From Actinoplanes sp. L3-i22 (GTDB lineage Bacteria > Actinomycetota > Actinomycetes > Mycobacteriales > Micromonosporaceae): DNA of 64,000 nt. The notes under the pieces are model-generated. The model did not search any database and had not been told where the DNA came from. It saw only the letters and a list, made by a program, of their open reading frames with translations. Position numbers and translations under genes: made by a program. The stretch spans positions 10,281,501-10,345,500 of the forward strand of contig NZ_AP024745.1 in the NCBI RefSeq assembly GCF_019704555.1, read 5' to 3'. Shown here one piece after another: positions 28,585 through 37,038 of the stretch. How positions within the stretch are numbered: position 1 is the stretch's first letter; every line of letters starts with the position of its first letter.

Positions 28585-28613
28585 TTCCGGAATCCTTAAA
28601 TATGGTTCCGGAA
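28585..28613. promoter_or_regulatory. Two TTCCGGAA palindromes 21 bp apart
   Basis: Identical 8-bp palindromes at 28585-28592 and 28606-28613 are spaced 21 bp centre to centre, two helical turns, inside an AT-rich island (TTAAATATGG between them) about 80 bp before the surface-protein start. This is the geometry of a cooperative repressor or activator site. The binding protein is unknown. Confidence 0.5.
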
Positions 28614-28692
28614 TTGATTTCTGTGAGAGGTGCTCCTAACGTCTGGGCGTCGGCGCCACACAATGGCGAACGCCACAGTCGAAAGGCACGTC

Positions 28693-30114
28693 ATGGAAAG
28701 CACGGGTCACCGTCGATCCGGCCCCGCAGCCGCCGGATCGAAGCGCGGCCGGCTGCTGGCCGTCGGCGCGGTGGTGGTCGCCGCCGCCGGCGCGATCGGG
28801 TTCGCACAGCTGTCACACGCCGACGAGACCCCGCAGACCAAGGCCGCGAGCGAGAGCGGCAAGGGCAAGGTCGTCAACGGGCAGACGATCCTCACCGACA
28901 CCTGCATCGACAGCAACCTGCCGGCGCACGACGGTTTCCAGAAGGGCGACCGGTGCGTCTCCACCGAGTTCGGTGAGGTGGCCTCGGCCGCCAACGACGC
29001 GTCCCTGCTGATCACCCAGGCGCCGCTGAACGTCGCGCCGAACACGCCGTTCACCCTCAAGGTCAGCACCCGGAACCTGATCCGCGACCGCTTCCTCGCG
29101 GCCGGCCAGGGCGGCTACTACGTCGAGTCCAGCGTGCTGCAGAACGGCATCGTCCGCGGCCACTTCCACACCGCGTGCCGGATGCTCACCTCCACCCGGT
29201 CGGCTCCCGACCCCGCGCCGGTGCCCGCGTTCTTCGTGGCCACCGAGGACAAGCAGGGCGGGAAGACGCCGGACACGGTGACCATCCAGGTGCCGGGCCT
29301 GCCGACCGAGGGCACCGCGCAGTGCGCCTCGTGGGCCGGTGACGGGTCGCACCGTACGCCGATGATGGAGCGGGCCAACCAGACGCCGGCGATCGACGCC
29401 GTCCGGATCAACGTCCGCGCCGCCGCCGGTGGCAACAACAACGGTGGCAACCAGGGCGGGAACCAGAACCAGGGCGGGAACACCGGCAACAACAACGGTG
29501 GGAACACCGGCGGGAACACTGGTGGCAACACCGGCGGGAACAACAACAACGGTGGCGGTAACACCGGGAACACCAACGCCGGGACGGTGACCGCGACGCC
29601 CAAGGCGACCACGGTGACCGCCAAGCCGGGCACCACCAGCGACACGGACACCAACACCGGCAAGGGCACCGAGACCGAGACCCCGGCGACGACGAAGAGC
29701 ACCACGAAGCCGGCCGCGACCACCAAGCCGGCGACGACCACCAAGCCGGCCACGACGAAGTCGACCAAGTCCACCACTGACTCGGACACCTCGACGGACT
29801 CCTCGGCCACCGAGTCGGACACCTCCACGGAGGAGACGACCGCTCCGGTCGAGACCAAGAAGCCGAAGCCGCAGGCCACGCCGACCGGGGACAGCGGGGC
29901 GGCGGCCGACTACGGCATCGACGTCGGCGCGCCTGACGACGCTGCGCCGACCAGCACCTCCGGAGATCAGTTGGCCGAGCCGCCGGCGGACAACACCGGT
30001 GGGCCGTTCACCCTGGTCAGCAACCACCCGGCGGTGTTCGGCGGTGGAGCGATCGTGGTGCTGCTGGCGATCATCGGGTTCGCTTTCGCCCGGTCCCGCC
30101 CGCGTCGCTACTGA
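28693..30114 (+). CDS. Cell-surface protein with Gly/Asn-rich repeats and C-terminal membrane anchor
   Basis: 473 aa. An N-terminal uncleaved or signal-type helix (LLAVGAVVVAAAGAIGFAQL) follows an Arg/Lys-rich start. Residues about 45-240 form a globular domain with three or more cysteines (TCIDSNLPAHDGFQKGDRC, HFHTACRML, AQCASW). Next come a 60-residue GGN/GNNNGG repeat tract and a Thr/Ser/Lys/Pro stalk of about 120 residues. The end has a hydrophobic helix (AVFGGGAIVVLLAIIGFAFA) and an Arg-rich tail, without an LPxTG motif. It looks like an envelope protein held out on a stalk. ATG 28693 is chosen because GAAAGG lies 7 nt upstream. I do not recognise the globular domain. Confidence 0.8.
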   Translation: MESTGHRRSGPAAAGSKRGRLLAVGAVVVAAAGAIGFAQLSHADETPQTKAASESGKGKVVNGQTILTDTCIDSNLPAHDGFQKGDRCVSTEFGEVASAANDASLLITQAPLNVAPNTPFTLKVSTRNLIRDRFLAAGQGGYYVESSVLQNGIVRGHFHTACRMLTSTRSAPDPAPVPAFFVATEDKQGGKTPDTVTIQVPGLPTEGTAQCASWAGDGSHRTPMMERANQTPAIDAVRINVRAAAGGNNNGGNQGGNQNQGGNTGNNNGGNTGGNTGGNTGGNNNNGGGNTGNTNAGTVTATPKATTVTAKPGTTSDTDTNTGKGTETETPATTKSTTKPAATTKPATTTKPATTKSTKSTTDSDTSTDSSATESDTSTEETTAPVETKKPKPQATPTGDSGAAADYGIDVGAPDDAAPTSTSGDQLAEPPADNTGGPFTLVSNHPAVFGGGAIVVLLAIIGFAFARSRPRRY

Positions 30115-30148
30115 TCCACCCGCTTCACCTCTCCACCCGCTTCACCTC
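30115..30148. repeat. 17-bp perfect tandem duplication after the surface-protein gene
   Basis: TCCACCCGCTTCACCTC occurs twice back to back (30115-30131 and 30132-30148), starting at the base after the TGA. A second imperfect pair (GGCGCTGAACCACC-type, about 30149-30205) follows directly, so the 3' flank has grown by local duplication. Confidence 0.7.
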
Positions 30149-30221
30149 GGCGGCGCTGAACCACCTGCTCCACCCCGGCGCCGCTGAACCACCCCGCTCC
30201 ATCCGAACGGCAAGAACGACG

Positions 30222-30269
30222 GGCGACGCCCGGCTACGCGAGAACTTCTCCGCGTGGCCGGGCGTCGCT
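30222..30269 (+). terminator. Long stem-loop after the surface-protein gene
   Basis: GCGACGCCCGGC (30223-30234) pairs perfectly with GCCGGGCGTCGC (30257-30268). The stem continues inward through ACGCG/CGCGT to about 18 bp, capped by a loop that can pair further. Only a weak T-rich stretch (TTCCGTTT) follows. It is probably a terminator or 3'-end stabiliser for the upstream gene. Confidence 0.65.
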
Positions 30270-30476
30270 TCCGTTTCCCGGGCCCCCTGGGCCGCCGTTC
30301 CGCCCAGGCTTCTGCTCCGCCTCCTGCTCCGCGGGGCGGGCGTCGTCTTACGCCGTACCCCCAATTGGTTGGCCTCGGCCCGGGACCAGCCGCCGCGTGC
30401 CGCATGCCCGGCCGTCGGCGTGGGGTCTTTCTCATCTTTTGGATGGCATCGGGTCCGCCGCACGGCTGAATCTTTC

Positions 30477-30539
30477 CGCGATATCACCGCGACGGGACCC
30501 TGGGGAAAAGCATGCTGACCAGCGGCGATATCATCGCGG
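30477..30539. promoter_or_regulatory. Pair of GCGATATC-centred palindromic sites
   Basis: GCGATATCACCGCG (30478-30491) and GCGATATCATCGCG (30525-30538) match at 13 of 14 positions, are each near-palindromic and lie 47 bp apart. They sit about 80-140 bp upstream of the iron box of the siderophore-interacting protein gene. Regulator unknown. The rest of 30270-30617 shows no gene I can support. Confidence 0.4.
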
Positions 30540-30617
30540 CGGAGCATTCGCCGAGATCTTGGCGGACCGGCCGGGAAATCGAAGATTGCGGGCAGGGTTC
30601 GGTCGATCGCCGAAGAA

Positions 30618-30636
30618 TGAGGGTAGCCTTACCTGC
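30618..30636. promoter_or_regulatory. Probable IdeR/DmdR iron box
   Basis: TGAGGGTAGCCTTACCTGC matches the 19-bp actinobacterial iron-box consensus (TTAGGTTAGSCTAACCTAA) at about 13 positions, with the central dyad kept. It lies 39 bp before the start of the siderophore-interacting protein gene, so repression by iron-loaded IdeR is expected. Confidence 0.65.
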
Positions 30637-30674
30637 TGAAGATCCTCCTACCGGCAGTGCAGTGAGGTGCAGAT

Positions 30675-31511
30675 ATGGCTAGCAGACCGGCGCGACCTGC
30701 CCACGAAGGCGTGGTCACCCGGGTGGAGCAGCTCACTCCGCACATGGTGCGGGTGGTGGTCGGCGGCGAGGCGATCGCCCGGATCGATGCGGGCCGCTTC
30801 ACCGATCACTACATCAAGGTGCTGTTCCCGCCGGCCGGTGTGGTGTATGCGGAGCCGTTCGACATGAGCGCGATCCGCGAGACCATGCCCCGCGACACCT
30901 GGCCGGTCGTGCGGACGTACACGGTTCGCAAGTGGCTTCCGGAGATCCCCGAGATGTGGGTCGACTTCGTGGTGCACGGCGACGAGGGCATCGCCGGGCC
31001 GTGGGCGGCGCGGGCCAAGCCGGGCGACGTGTTCCGGTTCATGGGCCCGGGCGGGGGCTATTCGCCCAGCTCGGAGAGTGATTGGCACCTGCTGGCCGGC
31101 GACGAGAGCGCGCTGCCGGCGATCGCCGCCGCCCTCGCCGGGATGCCGGAGGGGGCCCGGGTCCGGGCGTTCGTCGAGATCGACGGGCCGGACGAGGAGC
31201 AGAAACTGGAGACTCCCGCCGACGCCGAGATCGTCTGGCTGCACCGGGCCGGGCGTCCGGTGGGCTCGGCGCTGGTCGAGGCGGTCCGGTCGCTGGAGTT
31301 CCCGGCCGGGCGGCTGCAGGCGTTCGTGCACGGCGAGGCCGGGTTCGTCAAGGCACTGCGGGCCTATCTGCGGGTTGAGCTCGGGCTCGGCATGGACCAG
31401 CTGTCCATCTCGGGCTACTGGCGGTCCGGGATGAACGAGGACGGCTGGCAGACCAGCAAGCGGGAGTGGAACGAGCAGGTCGAGCGGGAGCAGGAGCCCG
31501 CCCAGGTGTAA
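30675..31511 (+). CDS. Siderophore-interacting protein (flavin-type ferric-siderophore reductase)
   Basis: 278 aa, SIP/ViuB family. The N-terminal FAD-binding barrel has MVRVVVGGEAI, HYIKVLFPP and RTYTVRKW (the R-x-Y-T flavin motif). The C-terminal part has the NAD(P)H-type region LLAGDESALPAIAAALAGMP and the family ending LSISGYWRSGMNEDGWQTSK. It would reduce ferric siderophore in the cytoplasm to release iron. The iron box upstream fits, as do the catechol-siderophore genes at 42-45 kb. Translation starts at ATG 30675, and a hairpin terminator follows. Confidence 0.92.
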   Translation: MASRPARPAHEGVVTRVEQLTPHMVRVVVGGEAIARIDAGRFTDHYIKVLFPPAGVVYAEPFDMSAIRETMPRDTWPVVRTYTVRKWLPEIPEMWVDFVVHGDEGIAGPWAARAKPGDVFRFMGPGGGYSPSSESDWHLLAGDESALPAIAAALAGMPEGARVRAFVEIDGPDEEQKLETPADAEIVWLHRAGRPVGSALVEAVRSLEFPAGRLQAFVHGEAGFVKALRAYLRVELGLGMDQLSISGYWRSGMNEDGWQTSKREWNEQVEREQEPAQV

Positions 31512-31520
31512 CGACCGAGG

Positions 31521-31548
31521 GCCGGAGGGGACCTAAGCTCCCTCCGGC
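31521..31548 (+). terminator. Intrinsic terminator after the siderophore-interacting protein gene
   Basis: GCCGGAGGG (31521-31529) and CCCTCCGGC (31540-31548) form a perfect 9-bp stem with a 10-nt loop, followed by TTCTTC. It starts 10 bp after the stop codon. Confidence 0.75.
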
Positions 31549-31605
31549 TTCTTCGCAGGTCGTGGAAGGTGTACCCCGGTTCGCGTTTCGCGCCGCTCCG
31601 GGACC

Positions 31606-32805
31606 ATGATGGTCGGCGTGCCAGTGCTCGAAGAACAGCGGAACCGGTCGCGCCGCGGACAGATCTTCATCCTCGTCGCGCTCGTGCTGGCCGCGGTGAA
31701 CCTGCGGCTCGCGGTGACCAGCGTGGGCCCGGTGCTCACCGAGATCCGCGACGGGCTGCACATGAGCGCGACCGTGGCGGGGCTGCTCACGTCCGTACCG
31801 GTGCTGTGTTTCGCCTCGGTCGGCCTGCTCGCACCGCGCCTCGCGCGGCGGCTCGGCGCCGCGCCGGTGATCGCCGGCGGTCTGACGCTGCTGACCGCCG
31901 GGCTGGCGACTCGGCCCTTCGCTCCGAACTCCGCGCTGTTCGTGCTGCTCAGCGCGGTTTCGCTGGCCGGTATCGCGGTGGTCAACGTGCTGCTGCCGTC
32001 GATCGTCAAGGATCGTTTTCCGACCCAGGTCGGCGCGGTCACCGGGGTCTACACGGTCGCGCTGAATCTCGGCGCGACCACCGCGGCCGCCGCGACCGTG
32101 CCGCTGACCAGCGGGTTCGGCGACTGGCGGCTCGGGCTGGCCTGCTGGGCACTGGCGGCGGTGATCGCGCTGCCGCCGTGGTTGCTGCTGGCCCGCGAGC
32201 GCGCCGCGACGGCGGCCCCGGTCACGGGCGTGCCGCCGGTCCGGGTCAGCCGGCAGCCGGTGGCGTGGGCGCTCGCCGTCTACTTCGGCATGCAGTCCAC
32301 CTCGGCGTACGTGATCATCGGCTGGCTTCCGCAGATCTACCGGGACGCGGGGCTGTCCGCGGAGCTCGCCGGGGTGCTCTTCGCGACGACGTCGCTGCTG
32401 TCGGTGCCGCTGGGGTTGGGATTGTCGGCGTTGGCCGGTCGGGTGCGCTCGCAAAGCGGGATTGCGGTCGGTCTTGGCCTTTTCGGAATTGCCGGTTATT
32501 CCGGTTTATGGGCGGATCCGGCGGCTGCGCCGTGGCTCTGGGCGATCCTGCTGGGCATCGTCAACACCGCGTTCTCGCTGGTCCTGACCATGATCGCGCT
32601 GCGCGGCCGGACGCCGGCGACCGTGGTGCGGCTGTCCGCTTTCGCCCAGGGCGTCGGCTACCTGATCGCCATCCCCGGCCCGATCCTGATCGGCGCCCTC
32701 CACGACGCGACCGGCGGCTGGAAGGCCCCGCTGGCCATCATGATCTGCCTGATGGTCCCGCAGATCATCGCCGGCTTCTTCGCCGGCCGCGACCGCCAGA
32801 TCTGA
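31606..32805 (+). CDS. MFS transporter of the CynX/NimT family
   Basis: 399 aa and 12 predicted membrane helices. The first helix region FILVALVLAAVNLRLAVTSVGPVL is the hallmark of CynX/NimT proteins (cyanate or nitroimidazole transport, some amino-acid exporters), and the inter-helix pattern GLLAPRLARRLGAAPV follows. The second half repeats the fold (VAWALAVYFGMQSTSAYVIIGW, FAQGVGYLIAIPGPILIG). The substrate is unknown. The start could be ATG 31606 or GTG 31618. The 3' end is unusual: decayed copies of the last codons continue past the stop codon. Confidence 0.85.
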   Translation: MMVGVPVLEEQRNRSRRGQIFILVALVLAAVNLRLAVTSVGPVLTEIRDGLHMSATVAGLLTSVPVLCFASVGLLAPRLARRLGAAPVIAGGLTLLTAGLATRPFAPNSALFVLLSAVSLAGIAVVNVLLPSIVKDRFPTQVGAVTGVYTVALNLGATTAAAATVPLTSGFGDWRLGLACWALAAVIALPPWLLLARERAATAAPVTGVPPVRVSRQPVAWALAVYFGMQSTSAYVIIGWLPQIYRDAGLSAELAGVLFATTSLLSVPLGLGLSALAGRVRSQSGIAVGLGLFGIAGYSGLWADPAAAPWLWAILLGIVNTAFSLVLTMIALRGRTPATVVRLSAFAQGVGYLIAIPGPILIGALHDATGGWKAPLAIMICLMVPQIIAGFFAGRDRQI

Positions 32806-32859
32806 CCCCAACTTCTCCACCAGCCACAACCGCCAGCACACCGCCCGCTTCTTCCCTTG

Positions 32860-32975
32860 CCACGGCCGCGAGCTTCGTCCCCTGCCACGGCCGCGAGCTT
32901 CGTCCCCTGCCACGGCCGCGAGTTTCCTCGCCGACCACAGCGCGGCCTCTTCGCCGGCCACGACCGGCAGACCTG
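32860..32975. repeat. Tandem repeats derived from the end of the MFS gene
   Basis: A 25-bp unit (CCACGGCCGCGAGCTTCGTC then CCCTG) is present at 32860-32884 and 32885-32909, with a diverged third from 32910. It is followed by CTTCGCCGGCCACGACCGGC (about 32949), which nearly repeats the last codons of the MFS gene (CTTCGCCGGCCGCGACCGCC at 32780). All units look related to that terminal segment, which suggests stepwise duplication of the 3' end. Confidence 0.65.
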
Positions 32976-33015
32976 AGCGCACCGCTCACGCTCACCGATT
33001 TCGCCTGCGGCAAGC

Positions 33016-33044
33016 TTGGGCACGGTACGAATCGGTCCTACGCT
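33016..33044 (+). promoter_or_regulatory. Promoter for a leaderless methyltransferase mRNA
   Basis: TTGGGC (33016-33021), a 17-bp spacer and TACGCT (33039-33044) end 6 bp before the ATG at 33051, so transcription should begin at or within a base of the start codon. No ribosome-binding site is present. Confidence 0.5.
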
Positions 33045-33050
33045 CGCGGA

Positions 33051-33851
33051 ATGACGGACATCTCGTGGCAGTCCGGCGACGCGTACGAGTCCTACGTGGG
33101 CCGATGGAGCCGCCGCGTCGCAAAAATCTTCGTCACCTGGCTCGACGTCCCCGCCAACAGCCGCTGGCTCGACGCCGGCTGCGGAACCGGAGCGCTCTCC
33201 GCCCAGATCCCCGCTCCCGCCCTGCTCATCGGCATCGACAAGTCGCCCGCCTTCCTCTCGGCACTCCCCCGCGCCGGCGTCCCCGCCGCACCGCCGCCGA
33301 ACCGGGTGCTTGCCTGCGCCGGTGACGCGGCCGCGCTGCCCTTGACCGACGCCGGATTCGACGCCGTGGTCAGTGGCCTCGCGCTCAACTTCGTGCCCCG
33401 CCCCGAGTCCGCGGTCGCCGAACTCTGCCGGGTAGCCGCCCCGGGAGCAACGATCGCGGCCTACGTCTGGGACTACGCGAACGGCATGGCGATGATGCGA
33501 CACTTCTGGTCCGCCGCCGCCGAACTGGACCCGGACCTGGGCGAACGCGACGAATCCCGCAGCTTCGAATTCTGCCGCGACGACGTGCTAGCCGACTGGT
33601 GGTCCGCCGCCGGCCTACACGACGTGACCACCCGCCGGATCGAGATCCCGACGGTGTTCCGCGACTTCTACGAATACTGGACCCCGTTCCTCGGCGGCCA
33701 GGGCCCGGCCCCCGGCTACGTCACCGCCCGCTCCCCCGCCCAGCGCGACGCCCTGCGCGAGTCCCTCCGCTCCCGCCTCCCGACTCAACCGGACGGCTCG
33801 ATCCCCCTGACCGCCGCCGCCTGGGCCGTCAAAGGCCGCAAAGCCCCCTGA
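33051..33851 (+). CDS. Class I SAM-dependent methyltransferase
   Basis: 266 aa. The SAM motif I is WLDAGCGTGALSAQI, followed by an acidic residue in LIGIDKSPAF, the motif II region ACAGDAAALPLTDAGFDAVV and the post-motif GLALNFVPRPESAVAELCRVA. This is the Methyltransf_11/UbiE-like fold. The substrate is unknown and neighbours give no clue. The N-terminus MTDISWQSGDAYESYVGRWS is typical of this actinobacterial subfamily. The mRNA is probably leaderless. Confidence 0.85.
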   Translation: MTDISWQSGDAYESYVGRWSRRVAKIFVTWLDVPANSRWLDAGCGTGALSAQIPAPALLIGIDKSPAFLSALPRAGVPAAPPPNRVLACAGDAAALPLTDAGFDAVVSGLALNFVPRPESAVAELCRVAAPGATIAAYVWDYANGMAMMRHFWSAAAELDPDLGERDESRSFEFCRDDVLADWWSAAGLHDVTTRRIEIPTVFRDFYEYWTPFLGGQGPAPGYVTARSPAQRDALRESLRSRLPTQPDGSIPLTAAAWAVKGRKAP

Positions 33852-34024
33852 CCAGCCCCGGCGACGCGCCGGTCACCGCCGAGCGAACCGCCGGGAAGCC
33901 GAGCGCGGCGCATCAAGTCAACCGCCCGCCAGACCACCCCGAAACCCCGGCATCACCACACCGCACACCAGACGAACCGCCCACCACACCAAGCCCGACA
34001 CGACAGCATCACACCGCGCGCTAA

Positions 34025-34867
34025 CTAGGCGGCGGGCATCGGCTCGGCGAGACGCAGGCGCTGCACGACCGGAGCAAAGTCCTCCATGAACAGCCCGTTC
34101 ACCGCGTAGTACGAAAACCCTCCCTCCGCCCGCCGCCGCAGCAACTCCTCGACGGCCAGATCAGCGTCCCCGATCAGGAACGCGGCAGCTCCGGACGCGG
34201 CCATCTCCCGCGGATCACCACCGACCTGGCGGGACAGCCACTCCGGCAGCGCGAAGATGCTCGGCGCGAATGCGGTCACCCCCACCAGCAGCTCAACCTG
34301 ATCCGCCCGCTTCGACATCCCCCGGAACGCCTCCGCCGCACGGAACAACTCACTCGGCGTAGTAGCCGGCGGCAGCCCGAACGTCACCACGTCCGCCTGC
34401 TCCGCGGCAAGCCGCATCATGCCCGGCTTCGACGCCGCTACCAGCACCTTCGGCGGTACCGGCAGCCCCCGGGCGGCGGCGATGGTGTCCGCCGTCCGCC
34501 GCAGCCGCTCACCCGGCGTACCCCACAATCCGCCGAGCGCCGCGGTATCCGCCTGCCCGTTGGGCCGCCCACCCCCGACCCCGAGCTCGAACCGCCCGTC
34601 GCTGATCGTCTGCAGGCTCCGGGTCTCCCACGCGACGTGCGCGGGAGTGCGGTTCGGCGAGTTCAGCACATAGGTGCCGATCCGCAGCGTCCGGGTCACC
34701 GCGGCAGCAGCGGCCAGCGCCGCGAACGGCGACAGCGTGAACAGGGTGTCCGGGATGAGCAGGACGTCGTACCCCAACTCTTCAGCGCGCCGCGCGGTCG
34801 CCGCCCATTCCGCGCCGGTGCGAGCCTGCCCGGCGATAACTCCGAATCGAAACGCACGCTCAGTCAT
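34025..34867 (-). CDS. LLM-class (luciferase-like), probably F420-dependent oxidoreductase
   Basis: 280 aa, shorter than the usual 330, as in the TIGR03621-type subfamily. Diagnostic parts are FRFGVIAGQARTGAEWAATA at the start, GYDVLLIPDTLFTLSPFAAL, LRIGTYVLNSPNRTPAHVAW and ISDGRFELGVGGGRPN. Such enzymes use reduced F420 or FMN; the substrate is unknown. ATG 34867 is set by the family start. The same frame stays open for 400 bp upstream only because of a GC-rich repeat tract, which I do not count as coding. 33852-34024 between it and the methyltransferase shows nothing recognisable. Confidence 0.85.
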   Translation of the reverse strand: MTERAFRFGVIAGQARTGAEWAATARRAEELGYDVLLIPDTLFTLSPFAALAAAAAVTRTLRIGTYVLNSPNRTPAHVAWETRSLQTISDGRFELGVGGGRPNGQADTAALGGLWGTPGERLRRTADTIAAARGLPVPPKVLVAASKPGMMRLAAEQADVVTFGLPPATTPSELFRAAEAFRGMSKRADQVELLVGVTAFAPSIFALPEWLSRQVGGDPREMAASGAAAFLIGDADLAVEELLRRRAEGGFSYYAVNGLFMEDFAPVVQRLRLAEPMPAA

Positions 34868-34969
34868 CCGCCCACTCTCCCGAACACGCCGCACAACCGC
34901 GTCCACTCCAGGACGACACCCGCCGTACGCCCACCGGCGTACCCAAAACCAACAGCCTGCGCCCCAGGT

Positions 34970-35330
34970 CTCACCCCAACCCGCCCCGCCCCAGCCCGAC
35001 CCTGCCCGGCCCAGCGGCTCACCCCGCCCGACCCAGCGCCGCACCCCGGCCCCGGCCCAGCCCGACCCAGCGCCGCACCCCGCGCCGCGCCGCGCCCCGC
35101 CGCGCCCCGCCCCGGCCCGGCCAGCCCGGCGCCGCACCCCCGGCCCAGCCCGGCCCGGCGCCGCACCCCCGGCCCAGCCCGGCCCGGCGCCGCACCCCCG
35201 GCCCAGCCCGACCCAGCGCCACGCCCCCAGCCCAACGCCCCCTCCCCGCCTCGGCCCGGCCCGACGCCTCACCCCGAACCCAACGCCCAACCCCGGCCCA
35301 ACAGCTCACCCGCCACCCGGCGGCTCGCTC
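34970..35330. repeat. GC-rich tandem repeat tract, 29-bp period in its clearest part
   Basis: The gap 34868-35394 is filled mostly by C-rich runs built from GCCCGGCGCCGCACC and CCCAGCCCG blocks. Three units with exact 29-bp spacing start at 35126, 35155 and 35184; flanking units are less regular. Several long reading frames cross it on both strands, all of them Pro/Ala/Arg or Gly/Arg repeats without a domain, so I treat the tract as non-coding. Confidence 0.75.
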
Positions 35331-35394
35331 CCTCACCGAAGGGCGTACCCCGCCAAGGTCCGACGGGCTGCCGGCCCGACATCAGCCGGCCCGC

Positions 35395-36900
35395 TCAGCC
35401 GTAGTGCTGAAGGCTGGGCCAGGCCGTATGCCACGGCACCGTCGGCCGGCAGACGTAGATGTGTGCCTCCTCGCTCTCCTCGTTGGCAACCCCGGCCGAA
35501 TTCCGCAACGCGCCCTGCTCGACGCAGCCGTCCTCCGGGCCCGGCCGTGCCTGGATCACCGCGATCACCACGGTCTTGTCGTCCGGCGGCGGGCCGAGGT
35601 TGTACAGCTCGTTGTGTCCGCTGTAGACGGCCGGCAGACCGAGCGGCCGACCATACCGATCGAGCGCGCCGGCCTCGCCGTAGTTGCTGGTGAAGAGCAC
35701 CGCCCGAGCCTGATCCTCGGCGGGCAGGGCGCGATAGACCGCGGCGACCTGCGCGACATACTCCTGCCAGCCGATCTGATCGGCGATCGTCTGATTCGTC
35801 TCGGCGACGGTGGTGTCGGCCAGCCGGCTCTCCGGGATCACCGGCAGAGACGTGACGATGCCGGCCGCACCGAAGACGACCACGCCCGCGATCAGCCAGA
35901 TCAGCCGTGGCCGGCGGCCGTCGAGCCAGCGCACGGTGGGCACCGCGCCGATCGCGAACAACGCGGTGAGCAGGCCCAGCGGATAGTAGGGCTGACCCGC
36001 GATGACAAAGATCAAAATCAACATCAGTGGGTACGCGACGGCCAGCGCCCGCACCGGCCGCAGGCCCGGATCGCGCAGCAAGGTGACGATGCCGGCGATC
36101 CACACCGGCGGCAGCCCCAGCAACAACAACTGGAACGGCAGGAGCAGGATCCGCGACTCGTCGCCCTTGTCCTCGGCGAGCACCCGGGCCATCTCCAGCT
36201 GGGGGAAGTCGTTCGCCACCTGATAGATCAGATTCGGCAGACCGACGACCAGCGCGATCCCGGCCCCGGCCCACAGCCACGGTGAGCGCAGCACCCGGCG
36301 CGGGCCGGTGATCAGCAGCGCGCCGCCGAGGCAGAGCAGCAGCAGGAAAACCAGGTGCTTGTTGTAGAGGCCGAGCCCGGTGACCAGGCCCGCCCACAAC
36401 CAGGCGCGCGGCTGCTCATACAGCAGCGCGCGCACCACGAACAGGATCACGCCGAGCCAGACCAGCAGGTCGGTCGCGGCGGTCGACCCGACGTGCGCGG
36501 CGCTGAGCGCGAACGTGCCGAAGACGACGGACGCCGCCAGCGACTGGGCGCCCGCACCGCCGCCCACCTCACGGGCGATCGCGGCGGCGAGCAGCGCCGC
36601 CAAGCCGAGCATCAGGGCATAGGGAACGCGCATCGCCCAGACCGTGTCACCCAGGACCTCGATCGCCAGGCGGTCGAGAAGCGGGGTCAACGGAGGCTGG
36701 TCGACGTAGCCCCAAGCGGGGTGGTTGCCGAGCATCCGGAAATAGAGCTCGTCGCGGTGATAGTCATATCGGCCGGCCGAGGCCAGCATCAGCAGGGTTG
36801 CGGTGGAGGCGATCAGGGAGACCGGCAGCCAGGCCATCGGCCGGCGGCCGATCCCCGTGTTCAGCGTCAGCGTTTCGGTCACGCCGCCCAACGTACGCAT
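35395..36900 (-). CDS. GT39/ArnT-like membrane glycosyltransferase (PMT_2 superfamily)
   Basis: 501 aa with about 10-12 membrane helices. The first extracytoplasmic loop after helix 1 has YDYHRDELYFRMLG with the conserved Asp-Glu of GT39/GT83 enzymes, then GYVDQPPLTPLLDRLA, the signature of this actinobacterial group. The C-terminal domain (RALPAEDQARAVLFTSNYGE, LGLPAVYSGHNELYNLGPPP) lies outside the membrane. It should move a sugar from a polyprenyl-phosphate donor to a lipid or protein acceptor. Alternative start GTG 36882. It diverges from the STAND NTPase. Confidence 0.85.
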   Translation of the reverse strand: MRTLGGVTETLTLNTGIGRRPMAWLPVSLIASTATLLMLASAGRYDYHRDELYFRMLGNHPAWGYVDQPPLTPLLDRLAIEVLGDTVWAMRVPYALMLGLAALLAAAIAREVGGGAGAQSLAASVVFGTFALSAAHVGSTAATDLLVWLGVILFVVRALLYEQPRAWLWAGLVTGLGLYNKHLVFLLLLCLGGALLITGPRRVLRSPWLWAGAGIALVVGLPNLIYQVANDFPQLEMARVLAEDKGDESRILLLPFQLLLLGLPPVWIAGIVTLLRDPGLRPVRALAVAYPLMLILIFVIAGQPYYPLGLLTALFAIGAVPTVRWLDGRRPRLIWLIAGVVVFGAAGIVTSLPVIPESRLADTTVAETNQTIADQIGWQEYVAQVAAVYRALPAEDQARAVLFTSNYGEAGALDRYGRPLGLPAVYSGHNELYNLGPPPDDKTVVIAVIQARPGPEDGCVEQGALRNSAGVANEESEEAHIYVCRPTVPWHTAWPSLQHYG

Positions 36901-37038
36901 CGACGATGATCAGCTCTACAGGCCTTAAGTACGGTCTTCGCCCGGGCAGATACCGACCTGAGTCGGATGTGGTGGGTCGCCTCGCGATGCCATCATGGGG
37001 CCCTCAGCAACGTCGATGTCCACGAAGGACGGATTCCC

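Noticed and set aside
35126..35210. 29-bp periodic repeats considered as a CRISPR array
   Set aside because: The repeats are contiguous with no unique spacers, the sequence is simple C/G blocks, and there are no cas genes.
34868..35290. Upstream extension of the LLM oxidoreductase frame through the GC-rich tract
   Set aside because: The added 140 residues are Gly/Arg/Trp repeats produced by tandem DNA repeats; the enzyme family starts at ATG 34867.
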